A DNA stretch of 64,000 nucleotides from Caldicellulosiruptor danielii (GTDB lineage: Bacteria; Bacillota; Thermoanaerobacteria; Caldicellulosiruptorales; Caldicellulosiruptoraceae): contig NZ_CP139957.1 of NCBI RefSeq assembly GCF_034343125.1, positions 2,474,001 to 2,538,000 of the forward strand. The letters are read 5' to 3'. Both the position numbers and the translations under genes were made by a program. Below the pieces are notes generated by a model, which was given only the letters and a program-made list of their open reading frames with translations, was not told where the DNA came from and did not search any database. Every line of letters begins with the position of its first letter. The first letter of the stretch is position 1. Below, in pieces: positions 6,468 through 13,966 of the stretch.

Positions 6468-8303
6468 TCATTCAACAGTCACACTCTTTGCCAAGTTTCT
6501 TGGCTTGTCAACATCGCAGCCTCTTTGCACTGCTGTGTAGTATGCAAAAAGCTGCAGTGGCACAACTGTCAAAACTGGTGCTAAAACGTCAAGTGTTCTT
6601 GGAATATACAAAACATGGTCTGATACATCTTCTATGTCGGTATTTCCTTCCTGCGCAACAGAAAGTACAACAGCACCACGGGATTTTACCTCTTTTATGT
6701 TGCTTACCATCTTTTCAAAAAGCTTCTCTTGTGTTGCAAGCGCAATTACAAACGTCCCATCTTCAATCAGTGCAATTGTTCCATGTTTTAGCTCACCTGC
6801 TGCATATGCTTCTGAGTGAATGTACGAAATCTCTTTTAATTTGAGTGACCCTTCCATTGCAACCGCAAAGTCCAAACCACGACCTAAATAGAAGATGTCC
6901 TTTGCATTAAAGTGCTCTGATGCATATTTTTGAATGTTCTCCTTGTGTGTCAGAACATACTCAACCTTTTCAGGAAGTCGTTTGATCTCATCTCTGATAT
7001 TTGCAAACTCCTCATAAGAAATTGTTCCAAGCTTTGTTGCAAAGTCGAGCGCAATAAGATACAGGCATATGAGCTGTGTTGTGTAAGCCTTGGTTGATGC
7101 AACTGCAATCTCAGGCCCTGCCCATGTATAAAGACAGTCATCTACCTCTCTTGCAATTGATGACCCAACAACATTAACAATCCCAAGCGTTCTTGAACCT
7201 TTTGCCTTTGCTTCTCTCATTGCAACAAGTGTGTCAATTGTCTCACCAGACTGAGAAATTACAATTGTTAATGTATTCTCATCTACGATTGGGTCTCTGT
7301 ATCTGAACTCACTTGCTATGTCAACCTCAACAGGAATTCTTGTGAGCTTTTCAATTACATGCTTTCCTACAATCCCTGCATGGTATGCTGTACCACATGC
7401 AACAATAAATATCTTGTTAAGTTTTTGCAAATCCTCTTTGGTAATCTTAATTCCATCAAGGTTAACATCAAAACCACTGTCTGGAAGCCTACCTGTCAAG
7501 GTATCTCTAACAGCCTTTGGCTGCTCCATTATCTCTTTTATCATGAAATGTTCATAGCCGCCCTTCTCTGCGCTTGATACATCCCATGTAACATGAAATA
7601 CCTCTTTTTTAACTGGCTCTTTTTCGGTATTTACAATCTCTACCTTATCTTTTGTCACAATGGCAATCTCATTTTCTTCAAGAATATAGGTATCTCTTGT
7701 ATACTCCAGTATAGCTGGGATATCTGATGCTATGAAGTTTTCACCCTGGCCAAGTCCAACAATTAATGGACTGTCTTTTCTTGCCGCAAGTATCATATCC
7801 GGTCTGTCAAGACAAAGAACACCAAGCGCATATGAGCCCTGTATCTTTTCAAGGGTCTTTATAAATGCATCTAAAATGTCACCGTCATAGTAATATTCAA
7901 TAAGATGAGCAACAACCTCAGTGTCTGTATCTGATGCAAAGGTGTAACCTTTCTTTATGAGAAATTCTTTCAGCTTCAAATAGTTTTCTATGATTCCGTT
8001 GTGGACAATTGCAACCTTGCCGTTTTGGCTCACATGTGGGTGCGAATTTTCATCAGACGGCTCACCGTGTGTTGCCCATCTTGTATGACCAATCCCAACA
8101 AAACCTTCAATGGGATTTTGATTTAGCTTTTCTTCCAGAACAGTAAGTCTTCCTTTTGTTTTTACTATGTCAATCTTAGATTTATCTATATCGATAACTG
8201 CCACACCGGCAGAGTCGTATCCCCTGTACTCAAGTCTTTTAAGTCCAGAGAGCAAAATAGGAACACAGTTTTTTGTGCCAACATAGCCAACAATTCCGCA
8301 CAT
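6468..8303 (-). CDS. glmS: Glutamine-fructose-6-phosphate aminotransferase (isomerizing)
   Basis: This 611-residue enzyme makes glucosamine-6-phosphate from fructose-6-phosphate and glutamine, the first step to UDP-GlcNAc and peptidoglycan. MCGIVGYVG exposes the catalytic Cys2 of the class II glutaminase domain (residues 1 to about 240). Two SIS sugar-isomerase domains follow, with VACGTAYHAG, SQSGETIDT and a C-terminal DVDKPRNLAKSVTVE. Length is normal for the family. The ATG follows AGAGGAGG. Control is by the glmS ribozyme in its leader, which self-cleaves when the product accumulates. Confidence 0.97.
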   Translation of the reverse strand: MCGIVGYVGTKNCVPILLSGLKRLEYRGYDSAGVAVIDIDKSKIDIVKTKGRLTVLEEKLNQNPIEGFVGIGHTRWATHGEPSDENSHPHVSQNGKVAIVHNGIIENYLKLKEFLIKKGYTFASDTDTEVVAHLIEYYYDGDILDAFIKTLEKIQGSYALGVLCLDRPDMILAARKDSPLIVGLGQGENFIASDIPAILEYTRDTYILEENEIAIVTKDKVEIVNTEKEPVKKEVFHVTWDVSSAEKGGYEHFMIKEIMEQPKAVRDTLTGRLPDSGFDVNLDGIKITKEDLQKLNKIFIVACGTAYHAGIVGKHVIEKLTRIPVEVDIASEFRYRDPIVDENTLTIVISQSGETIDTLVAMREAKAKGSRTLGIVNVVGSSIAREVDDCLYTWAGPEIAVASTKAYTTQLICLYLIALDFATKLGTISYEEFANIRDEIKRLPEKVEYVLTHKENIQKYASEHFNAKDIFYLGRGLDFAVAMEGSLKLKEISYIHSEAYAAGELKHGTIALIEDGTFVIALATQEKLFEKMVSNIKEVKSRGAVVLSVAQEGNTDIEDVSDHVLYIPRTLDVLAPVLTVVPLQLFAYYTAVQRGCDVDKPRNLAKSVTVE

Positions 8304-8385
8304 TGTTTTTGTCCTCCTCTTGAGCTTTATATTTAATTTCCAAGCTGCTATTTTCTCATGGCAAATACAAGGATATAAGCCTTTT

Positions 8386-8565
8386 TTCTTCCTGCCTTTG
8401 TCCCAGAAGTTGCCTTCCGGGGTTTGTAGCAGAAAGTTACGAGGAAAAAGGCAAAACCCCGCTGGGGCACCCGCCGAAAACCTCGATTCTCCCCAGTCCT
8501 CGTCAACCTCTGGAAAAAATGCGCAAAGGCAATAGCGCTATAATTTCCAGAGGTCCTGGCGCTTT
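8386..8565 (-). ncRNA. glmS ribozyme (GlcN6P-activated riboswitch)
   Basis: The minus-strand leader contains the conserved core. AAGCGCCAGG at the 5' end puts the cleavage site between 8563 and 8562. A long P1 is made by CCUCUGGAAA and UUUCCAGAGG. GACGAGGACUGGGG follows, then AAUCGAGGUUUUCGGCGG leading into GUGCCCC. GGGGUUU/AAACCCC and a final CUUC/GAAG hairpin match P3/P4-type extensions. This is the glucosamine-6-phosphate-dependent self-cleaving ribozyme always found ahead of glmS in Firmicutes. The 3' boundary is approximate. Confidence 0.93.
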
Positions 8566-8588
8566 CAAAAAGCCTTTTGTAAAAAGGC
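8566..8588 (-). terminator. Intrinsic terminator between glmM and the glmS ribozyme
   Basis: On the minus strand GCCTTTT, loop TAC, AAAAGGC and then TTTTTG form a compact terminator directly abutting the ribozyme cleavage site. It would reduce readthrough from glmM into glmS or serve as part of the leader. Confidence 0.55.
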
Positions 8589-8598
8589 CTTTTTTAAC

Positions 8599-9963
8599 TT
8601 AGCTTAGAAACTTTTTTGAAAGCCTTGACTCAATCAAGCTTGCAAGAGCCTCCGCATCTTTTTTAATCTCTTCATAATCCTCGCCTTCAATCATTACCCT
8701 GATCAATGGCTCTGTGCCAGAGGGTCTTATCAAGACTCTTCCTTTGCCGTTTAGCTTTTCTTCAACCTTTTTGATTGCCTCTAAAATTACAGGATCTTTT
8801 GAGTAAAGGTCTTTCTTGCCATTTTCAACTCTGGCATTTACCAAAACCTGAGGATATACTTTCATTACCTTTGCAAGCTCAGAAAGTTTTTTCCCGCTTT
8901 GACAAATTAGCTTTGTCAGCTGAAGGCTGGTAAGAATTCCATCGCCTGTTGTTGCAAAGTCTAAAAGTATTATGTGACCTGACTGCTCGCCGCCAATTGA
9001 ATACCCGCCTTCAAGCATCTTTTCTAAAACATACCTGTCGCCAACTTTTGTCACTTCAAGATCTATTCCAAGTTCTTTTGCTGCAACGAAAAGTCCCATG
9101 TTGCTCATGACTGTCACAACTAAGGTGTTGCGACTTAGCCTTCCCTGCTGTTTTAGGTTTTGTGCTAAAAGAAGCATTATTTTGTCGCCATCAACAATTG
9201 AGCCCTCTTCATCAACAAAAAGTGTCCGGTCTGCATCACCATCATATGCAATGCCAAAGTCAGCTTTGTTTTTAACAACTTCTTGCTGAAGCATTTTGAG
9301 GTGTGTAGAGCCACACTCTTTGTTGATGTTTGTACCATCTGGCTGGTTGTTTATTACTACAACCTCTGCACCAAGATCTTCAAAAACCTGTGGAGCTATC
9401 TTATATGCTGCACCATTTGCACAGTCAATGACAATTTTAAGTCCTTTGAAGCTTGCACCATCTAATGTTGATTTTAAGTATTCTTGATAGTCTTTTTTAA
9501 GGTCAACCCTATTTACCCTTCCTATCGCATCAAATTGAGCGTGTGGAACCTCATCCCATTTTTTGTTTAAAATAATGTCCTCAATTTTTTCTTCAATCTG
9601 GTCAGAAAGCTTGAAGCCCTGAGAATTAAAAAACTTAATACCGTTGAATTCATAAGGATTGTGTGATGCGGAGATCATAATCCCTGCATCAAACCCGTGG
9701 GATTTTACCAAGTGAGCTATTGCAGGTGTTGTAATAACTCCTGCCAAATACACATCTGCTCCTACCGATGTAAGTCCTGCACAAAGGGCAGCCTCCAGCA
9801 TATCACATGAGATTCTTGTGTCCTTGCCAATTAAGATCTTTGGTTTTTGCTTGGTTTCAGTGAGCACATACGCTCCAGCCCTTCCCAAGTCAAACGCAAG
9901 TTCGCATGTAAGTTCTTTATTTGCAACGCCTCTTACACCATCTGTCCCAAAAAGTTTTCCCAT
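8599..9963 (-). CDS. glmM: Phosphoglucosamine mutase
   Basis: This 454-residue enzyme converts glucosamine-6-phosphate to glucosamine-1-phosphate, the step after GlmS. It opens with MGKLFGTDGVRG and has the phosphoserine loop MISASHNP (active Ser100). The metal-binding loop is AYDGDADR, the sugar-binding motif is GGEQSGH, and the C-terminal phosphate-binding RPSGTEPLIRV is present. Length matches the family. AGGGGG precedes the ATG. It lies directly upstream of the glmS leader on the same strand, so the two consecutive steps of UDP-GlcNAc synthesis are neighbours. Confidence 0.97.
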   Translation of the reverse strand: MGKLFGTDGVRGVANKELTCELAFDLGRAGAYVLTETKQKPKILIGKDTRISCDMLEAALCAGLTSVGADVYLAGVITTPAIAHLVKSHGFDAGIMISASHNPYEFNGIKFFNSQGFKLSDQIEEKIEDIILNKKWDEVPHAQFDAIGRVNRVDLKKDYQEYLKSTLDGASFKGLKIVIDCANGAAYKIAPQVFEDLGAEVVVINNQPDGTNINKECGSTHLKMLQQEVVKNKADFGIAYDGDADRTLFVDEEGSIVDGDKIMLLLAQNLKQQGRLSRNTLVVTVMSNMGLFVAAKELGIDLEVTKVGDRYVLEKMLEGGYSIGGEQSGHIILLDFATTGDGILTSLQLTKLICQSGKKLSELAKVMKVYPQVLVNARVENGKKDLYSKDPVILEAIKKVEEKLNGKGRVLIRPSGTEPLIRVMIEGEDYEEIKKDAEALASLIESRLSKKFLS

Positions 9964-10056
9964 TCTCGTCCCCCTTTCACAATAGAATGATTTATTACTC
10001 TATCTATTATATACCTATGTTTGAAAAATAACAATGTGAACATTTATTTTAAAGAC

Positions 10057-10090
10057 AAAAAAAGCTGCCGTATAAAACCTCCACAGCAGC
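10057..10090 (-). terminator. Terminator of the SGNH esterase gene
   Basis: On the minus strand GCTGCTGT pairs with ACGGCAGC (8 bp with one G-T wobble), followed by seven T. It separates the esterase gene from glmM. Confidence 0.8.
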
Positions 10091-10103
10091 AAGAATAAAT
10101 TTC

Positions 10104-11126
10104 TTACCTCAAGTACTCTTTGAGTTTTAAATCTACTTTCTTTATCCCCTCAACTACAAGCTTTGCAATCTCATACGCACCATGTATATTAAAGTGCGTA
10201 TTGTCCTCTACACCTTCCGGAAACTGAGGATACTCACCCGGCTTTGCATGGACAAAGAGCTTTTTTGACTCTTCAACCCCAAGCCTTTCATAAAGCCGGG
10301 CACTCATCTGAAGCAAGTCAATCAAAAAAACATTTTCTTCTTTTGCTAAATCCCTCGTAGCCTTTGGATAATCAAAATGAAGTCCGCTGCCAACAATTTT
10401 CCCATTTTCATCAAAATGTCTTCGTGCAACAGGTGTTACTAAAACTGGCACAGCTCCTCTTTTTCGTACTTCATCTATATAAACTTTTAGCATTATTTTA
10501 AATGTAGTATTTGCCTCAGTATATCTTTTATCATCCTTCTGGTCGTTGTGACCAAACTGGATGAAAAGATAATCACCCTCTTTTATATTCTCAAGGATTT
10601 TTGCCAGCCTTCCCTCTTCAATAAAACTTTTAGATGATCTTCCTGAATAGGCATGATTGGAAACTGAAACTCCTCTTTTGAAAAAGCAGCCAAGCGCTTG
10701 ACCCCAACCAGCATAAGGCAAATTTTCCTGGTCGCATACAGTAGAGTCTCCTGCAAGGTAAATTACAATGGGATTTTGGGCTTCTTTAATTTCTATACTA
10801 CAAACCTCAGACCCATCAGTTTCAAATTCAAAAATTATTTTTTCATCTTTCACATTTACTGTAAACTCCTCTTCATATATATCTCCTCTTTTAATTTGTG
10901 CATCCTTTATCATGAGTCTTCTTGGGAAAACCATTATGGTCGCACTTGCAACATCTTTTTTGAGATTTCTGAGCACAAGCTTAATATCGTAGTTGCCGTT
11001 TGGGACATCCACTCTAAACTTAAACGTTTCAAAACCATAACCCTGTTCTTTACTGTAGAGACTGCTACTACTGACATTTGTAAAATCATCCTTCACCACA
11101 GGCTCAAAATTAAATTTAAACGCCAT
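10104..11126 (-). CDS. SGNH-hydrolase acetylesterase (rhamnogalacturonan acetylesterase-like, CE12)
   Basis: This 340-residue protein has an N-terminal beta domain of about 125 residues. An SGNH hydrolase follows: AGDSTVCD (block I nucleophile Ser), SGRSSKSF (block II Gly), IQFGHNDQKD (block III Asn) and DNTHFNIHGA (block V Asp/His). This pattern is typical of CE12 rhamnogalacturonan/xylan acetylesterases such as YesT/RhgT. No signal peptide is visible, so it probably deacetylates imported oligosaccharides in the cytoplasm. I start at 11126 because AAAGGAG lies 10 nt upstream; a longer in-frame start at 11150 precedes that site. It is divergent from the MFS gene. Confidence 0.85.
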   Translation of the reverse strand: MAFKFNFEPVVKDDFTNVSSSSLYSKEQGYGFETFKFRVDVPNGNYDIKLVLRNLKKDVASATIMVFPRRLMIKDAQIKRGDIYEEEFTVNVKDEKIIFEFETDGSEVCSIEIKEAQNPIVIYLAGDSTVCDQENLPYAGWGQALGCFFKRGVSVSNHAYSGRSSKSFIEEGRLAKILENIKEGDYLFIQFGHNDQKDDKRYTEANTTFKIMLKVYIDEVRKRGAVPVLVTPVARRHFDENGKIVGSGLHFDYPKATRDLAKEENVFLIDLLQMSARLYERLGVEESKKLFVHAKPGEYPQFPEGVEDNTHFNIHGAYEIAKLVVEGIKKVDLKLKEYLR

Positions 11127-11318
11127 TAGAACCACTCCTTTGTTTTTCAAAATTCTTCTTTACATCTATTTTACTTTCTATCTCAAAAGTATTCAACATA
11201 ATAACACAATATTTCTACATATATTCCTATTGAATTCTTCTTGTTTTTTCTGCAACTCTGTCTTTGTGCACAATATCCAATCAAATTTGTGCATATCAAC
11301 CATTTTCAAAATGCTGAT

Positions 11319-11347
11319 TTGATTGCGATTAGTTCAGATGTTATAAT
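11319..11347 (+). promoter_or_regulatory. Promoter of the MFS transporter gene
   Basis: TTGATT (11319-11324), a 17-bp spacer and TATAAT (11342-11347) lie about 110 bp ahead of the start codon. The rest of the 330-bp divergent intergenic region (11127-11455) shows nothing else I can name. Confidence 0.6.
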
Positions 11348-11455
11348 AATTTCAAGAGGTGTTATATCAAAATTTAATACCAAAAGGAGTGTGAGACTTT
11401 TCCCCACAAGAATCAAATATATTCCTCATAATATCTACAAGAAGGTGGAAAATGG

Positions 11456-12682
11456 ATGCAACTTGCTATATCTGGACCTTTCAGAGCCCTCCGGCACAAA
11501 AACTATAGGTATTACTGGTTTGGGCAGGCAATATCGGTGATTGGTTCATGGATGCAGAACATGGCAATGCAATGGCTGGCTTTAGAGCTTACAAATTCAG
11601 CACTGCTTCTAAGTATTGTTACAGCATCTGAGCAGGTCCCAGTTATGATTCTTTCTCTTTTTGCCGGTGCAATCTTGGACAGGAAGCAGAAAAAAAGGGT
11701 AATTTTGATTACTCAAAGCCTTCTTTTATTCTTTGCGTTCCTACTGTTTTTGACTACATACACACATGTTGTCCGGTACTGGCACTTAGTTGTACTGGCA
11801 CTGATGAGAGGTATTGTTACAACATTTGATAATCCTGCAAGGCAATCTTATATGATAACTCTCGTTGGAAAAGAGGACTTGCCAAACGCTGTTGGGCTTA
11901 ACTCTATGATTTTCAACCTTGCAAGAATCATAGGTCCTGCTGTCGCAAGCTTGGTAATATCAACAGTTGGAATTGAAATGTGTTTTTTGGCAAACGCTAT
12001 AAGTTTTGTGCCAGTCATTATAGGCGTATTTCTAATTGACGCCAAAGAGCCTCAAAAAGAGGAAAATGGTAAAAGTGTTTTTGCAGAGGTGATAGAAGGG
12101 CTCAAGTATGTGTATAAGACCAAAGTACTTCTGAGAGCAATATCGCTTGTTTTAATCATGGGCACATTCATACTCAATTTTAATGTTCTTATTCCTGTGT
12201 ACGCAAAACTGGCTCTGGGCAGAAATGAAACTGGTTTTGGACTTTTGATGTCATCGATGGGAATTGGATCACTTATAGGCGCATTTTTGACAGCTACAAG
12301 AAGAAAGGAAAAGATTAATCTAAATCTTCTTTTTAAATTCATTCTTTCTGTTTCACTGGTTTACATTCTTCTGGGAATAAATAAAAGCTATGCAGTCGCT
12401 TGCGTGCTATTTGTGCTTGTTGGTCTCCTTGCGATAAGTTTTAACACAAGCGCAAACGCACTTTTACAGCTTTCATCAAGCGATGAGTTCAGAGCAAGAG
12501 TACTGAGTATTTACTTTCTTTGCAATGCTGGAACAACACCGATTGGCAATCTATTTACAGGTACAATTTCACAAAAAATCTCTCCCTGGGCTGGGTTTTA
12601 TATCTCCGGTTTGGTTACTATAGCTCTAACCACAATGGTTCTTATCACCACATTTAAGACAAGGTCCCTGGAGAAAACTTAA
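11456..12682 (+). CDS. MFS transporter, EntS/MFS_3-like exporter
   Basis: This 408-residue membrane protein has about 12 predicted helices. It starts MQLAISGPFRALRHKNYRYY, typical of the EntS/YfmR-type major facilitator subgroup (RNFRLYWFGQxxS). The inter-helix loops GAILDRKQKKR and FDNPARQSYM are characteristic. Such carriers usually export siderophores, drugs or other small molecules. AAGGTGG precedes the ATG. It is convergent with, and overlaps by 4 bp, the AEC transporter gene. The substrate is unknown. Confidence 0.88.
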   Translation: MQLAISGPFRALRHKNYRYYWFGQAISVIGSWMQNMAMQWLALELTNSALLLSIVTASEQVPVMILSLFAGAILDRKQKKRVILITQSLLLFFAFLLFLTTYTHVVRYWHLVVLALMRGIVTTFDNPARQSYMITLVGKEDLPNAVGLNSMIFNLARIIGPAVASLVISTVGIEMCFLANAISFVPVIIGVFLIDAKEPQKEENGKSVFAEVIEGLKYVYKTKVLLRAISLVLIMGTFILNFNVLIPVYAKLALGRNETGFGLLMSSMGIGSLIGAFLTATRRKEKINLNLLFKFILSVSLVYILLGINKSYAVACVLFVLVGLLAISFNTSANALLQLSSSDEFRARVLSIYFLCNAGTTPIGNLFTGTISQKISPWAGFYISGLVTIALTTMVLITTFKTRSLEKT

Positions 12683-13629
12683 ATAATCTTAATCAGCACC
12701 ATCAAAAACGGCATTATTACAACCGAAAACACAGTGGAATATGTAATCATAGCAGTAGCAAATTCATAGTCACCATTATATACTCTTGAAATTATAGCTG
12801 AATTTACCATTACAGGCATTGCTGACATTATGATAAACACATCTCGCATGAGTTTAGGAATGGGGATAAAATGTGAAAGAAGCCATGTGATAAAAGGCGT
12901 AACAAGAAATCTTCCTGCAAATACTAAAATACTATCTTTGTCTAACCTGAAATTTTTAAATCCCATCTCATGCATTGTTATCCCAACACAGAAGATGGAA
13001 AGGGGGGTGGTAAGCCCTCCTACCATTTTAAAACTGTCAAATATAAATTTTGGAAGTTTAATTTGCAAAAGCACAAGCCCAACTCCTATCAAAAATCCAA
13101 TCAAAGGCAGGTTAAATATGCGCTTTACAGTATCTATGCTCAAAACCTTCTGCTTTTCTTCTCTGTTATCCCTAATAATTCCATAGACGCCCAGCGTCCA
13201 CCATATTGTGGTGTTTGCCATGTAATAAAGTAAAGTATAAGGTGTTGCTACATCTCCAAAAAGCGCAAGAGACATAGGAAGCCCTACAAATATCGAATTT
13301 GAAAGCGAAAATATGGCTGCAAAAAGGCCCCTTCTGTGAGCCTTTACATTTGCAACTCTTGCTATCATCACAGCCACACTGTAAGAAAACAGGATTGACA
13401 AAAATGGAATCAAAAGTCCTCGTGCTGAATGTTCAAGCTCATCTTTTGTGAAGGTGGAGGTAAGGTTTGCTATCATATAAAGTGGCAGTGAGACATTTAC
13501 AACAACCTTTGCAAAAAGGTCTGATACTTTTGAGTCAAACCACCTATACTTTGCAAGAAAATACCCGAGCATGAGAACAAATAAAATCACCAGTACTCCT
13601 TGAATAGCATTGACAAATGTATGAAGCAA
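12679..13629 (-). CDS. AEC-family (auxin efflux carrier type) transporter
   Basis: This membrane protein of about 316 residues has some ten hydrophobic segments with the AEC layout: LGYFLAKYRWFDSKVSDLFAK near the start, then VNVSLPLYMIANL and FVGLPMSLALFG. The C-terminal half holds SIFCVGITMHEMG and MPVMVNSAIISRVY. Bacterial members carry dicarboxylates or related anions. I favour a TTG start at 13629, which has AAAGGGGG 8 nt upstream; an in-frame start at 13680 would add 17 residues without a ribosome site. It ends inside the stop codon of the convergent MFS gene. Confidence 0.85.
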   Translation of the reverse strand: MLHTFVNAIQGVLVILFVLMLGYFLAKYRWFDSKVSDLFAKVVVNVSLPLYMIANLTSTFTKDELEHSARGLLIPFLSILFSYSVAVMIARVANVKAHRRGLFAAIFSLSNSIFVGLPMSLALFGDVATPYTLLYYMANTTIWWTLGVYGIIRDNREEKQKVLSIDTVKRIFNLPLIGFLIGVGLVLLQIKLPKFIFDSFKMVGGLTTPLSIFCVGITMHEMGFKNFRLDKDSILVFAGRFLVTPFITWLLSHFIPIPKLMRDVFIIMSAMPVMVNSAIISRVYNGDYEFATAMITYSTVFSVVIMPFLMVLIKII

Positions 13630-13966
13630 CCTTCTGACCCCCTTTAAAAGTTTCAGGTAAAAAACCAGTACGGTTTTCAAAATATTATACCATTAAAAAC
13701 CCATTGGGTAGACAATATTTAATTGTAAAGACTCAGGGTTAAAAAGTCAACATAATTAAATACAATTCCAATATCATATATTAGGACTTTTAGTCATTTT
13801 TACGGTTTTAAACTCTGATACTGTTCAAAATAACAACATATTGTCAAACAATTGTCATAAAATTTTCATATCAAATTTAAAATAATCCGCTTTATTTTAT
13901 CATTTTTTGTGGTATAATTAAGCTCAAAACCACAAAAGTGTTGAATAGTTTTGTAGGAGGTTAAAA
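13630..13966. other. Divergent intergenic region before the transketolase-like gene
   Basis: It contains two TTGTCA motifs near 13840-13860 and an AT-rich run, then the promoter listed separately. A short inverted pair (ACAAAA/TTTTGT) flanks the 5' leader near 13930-13955 and could be an operator. No small gene is evident. Confidence 0.4.
13891..13918 (+). promoter_or_regulatory. Promoter of the transketolase-like gene
   Basis: TGGTATAAT (13910-13918) is an extended -10 box with a weak TTTATT -35 at 13891-13896. TAGGAGG follows 12 bp ahead of the ATG. Confidence 0.55.

Noticed and set aside
8320-8535. 71-residue ORF upstream of glmS on the plus strand
   Set aside because: It lies antisense to the glmS ribozyme; its open frame reflects structured RNA sequence.
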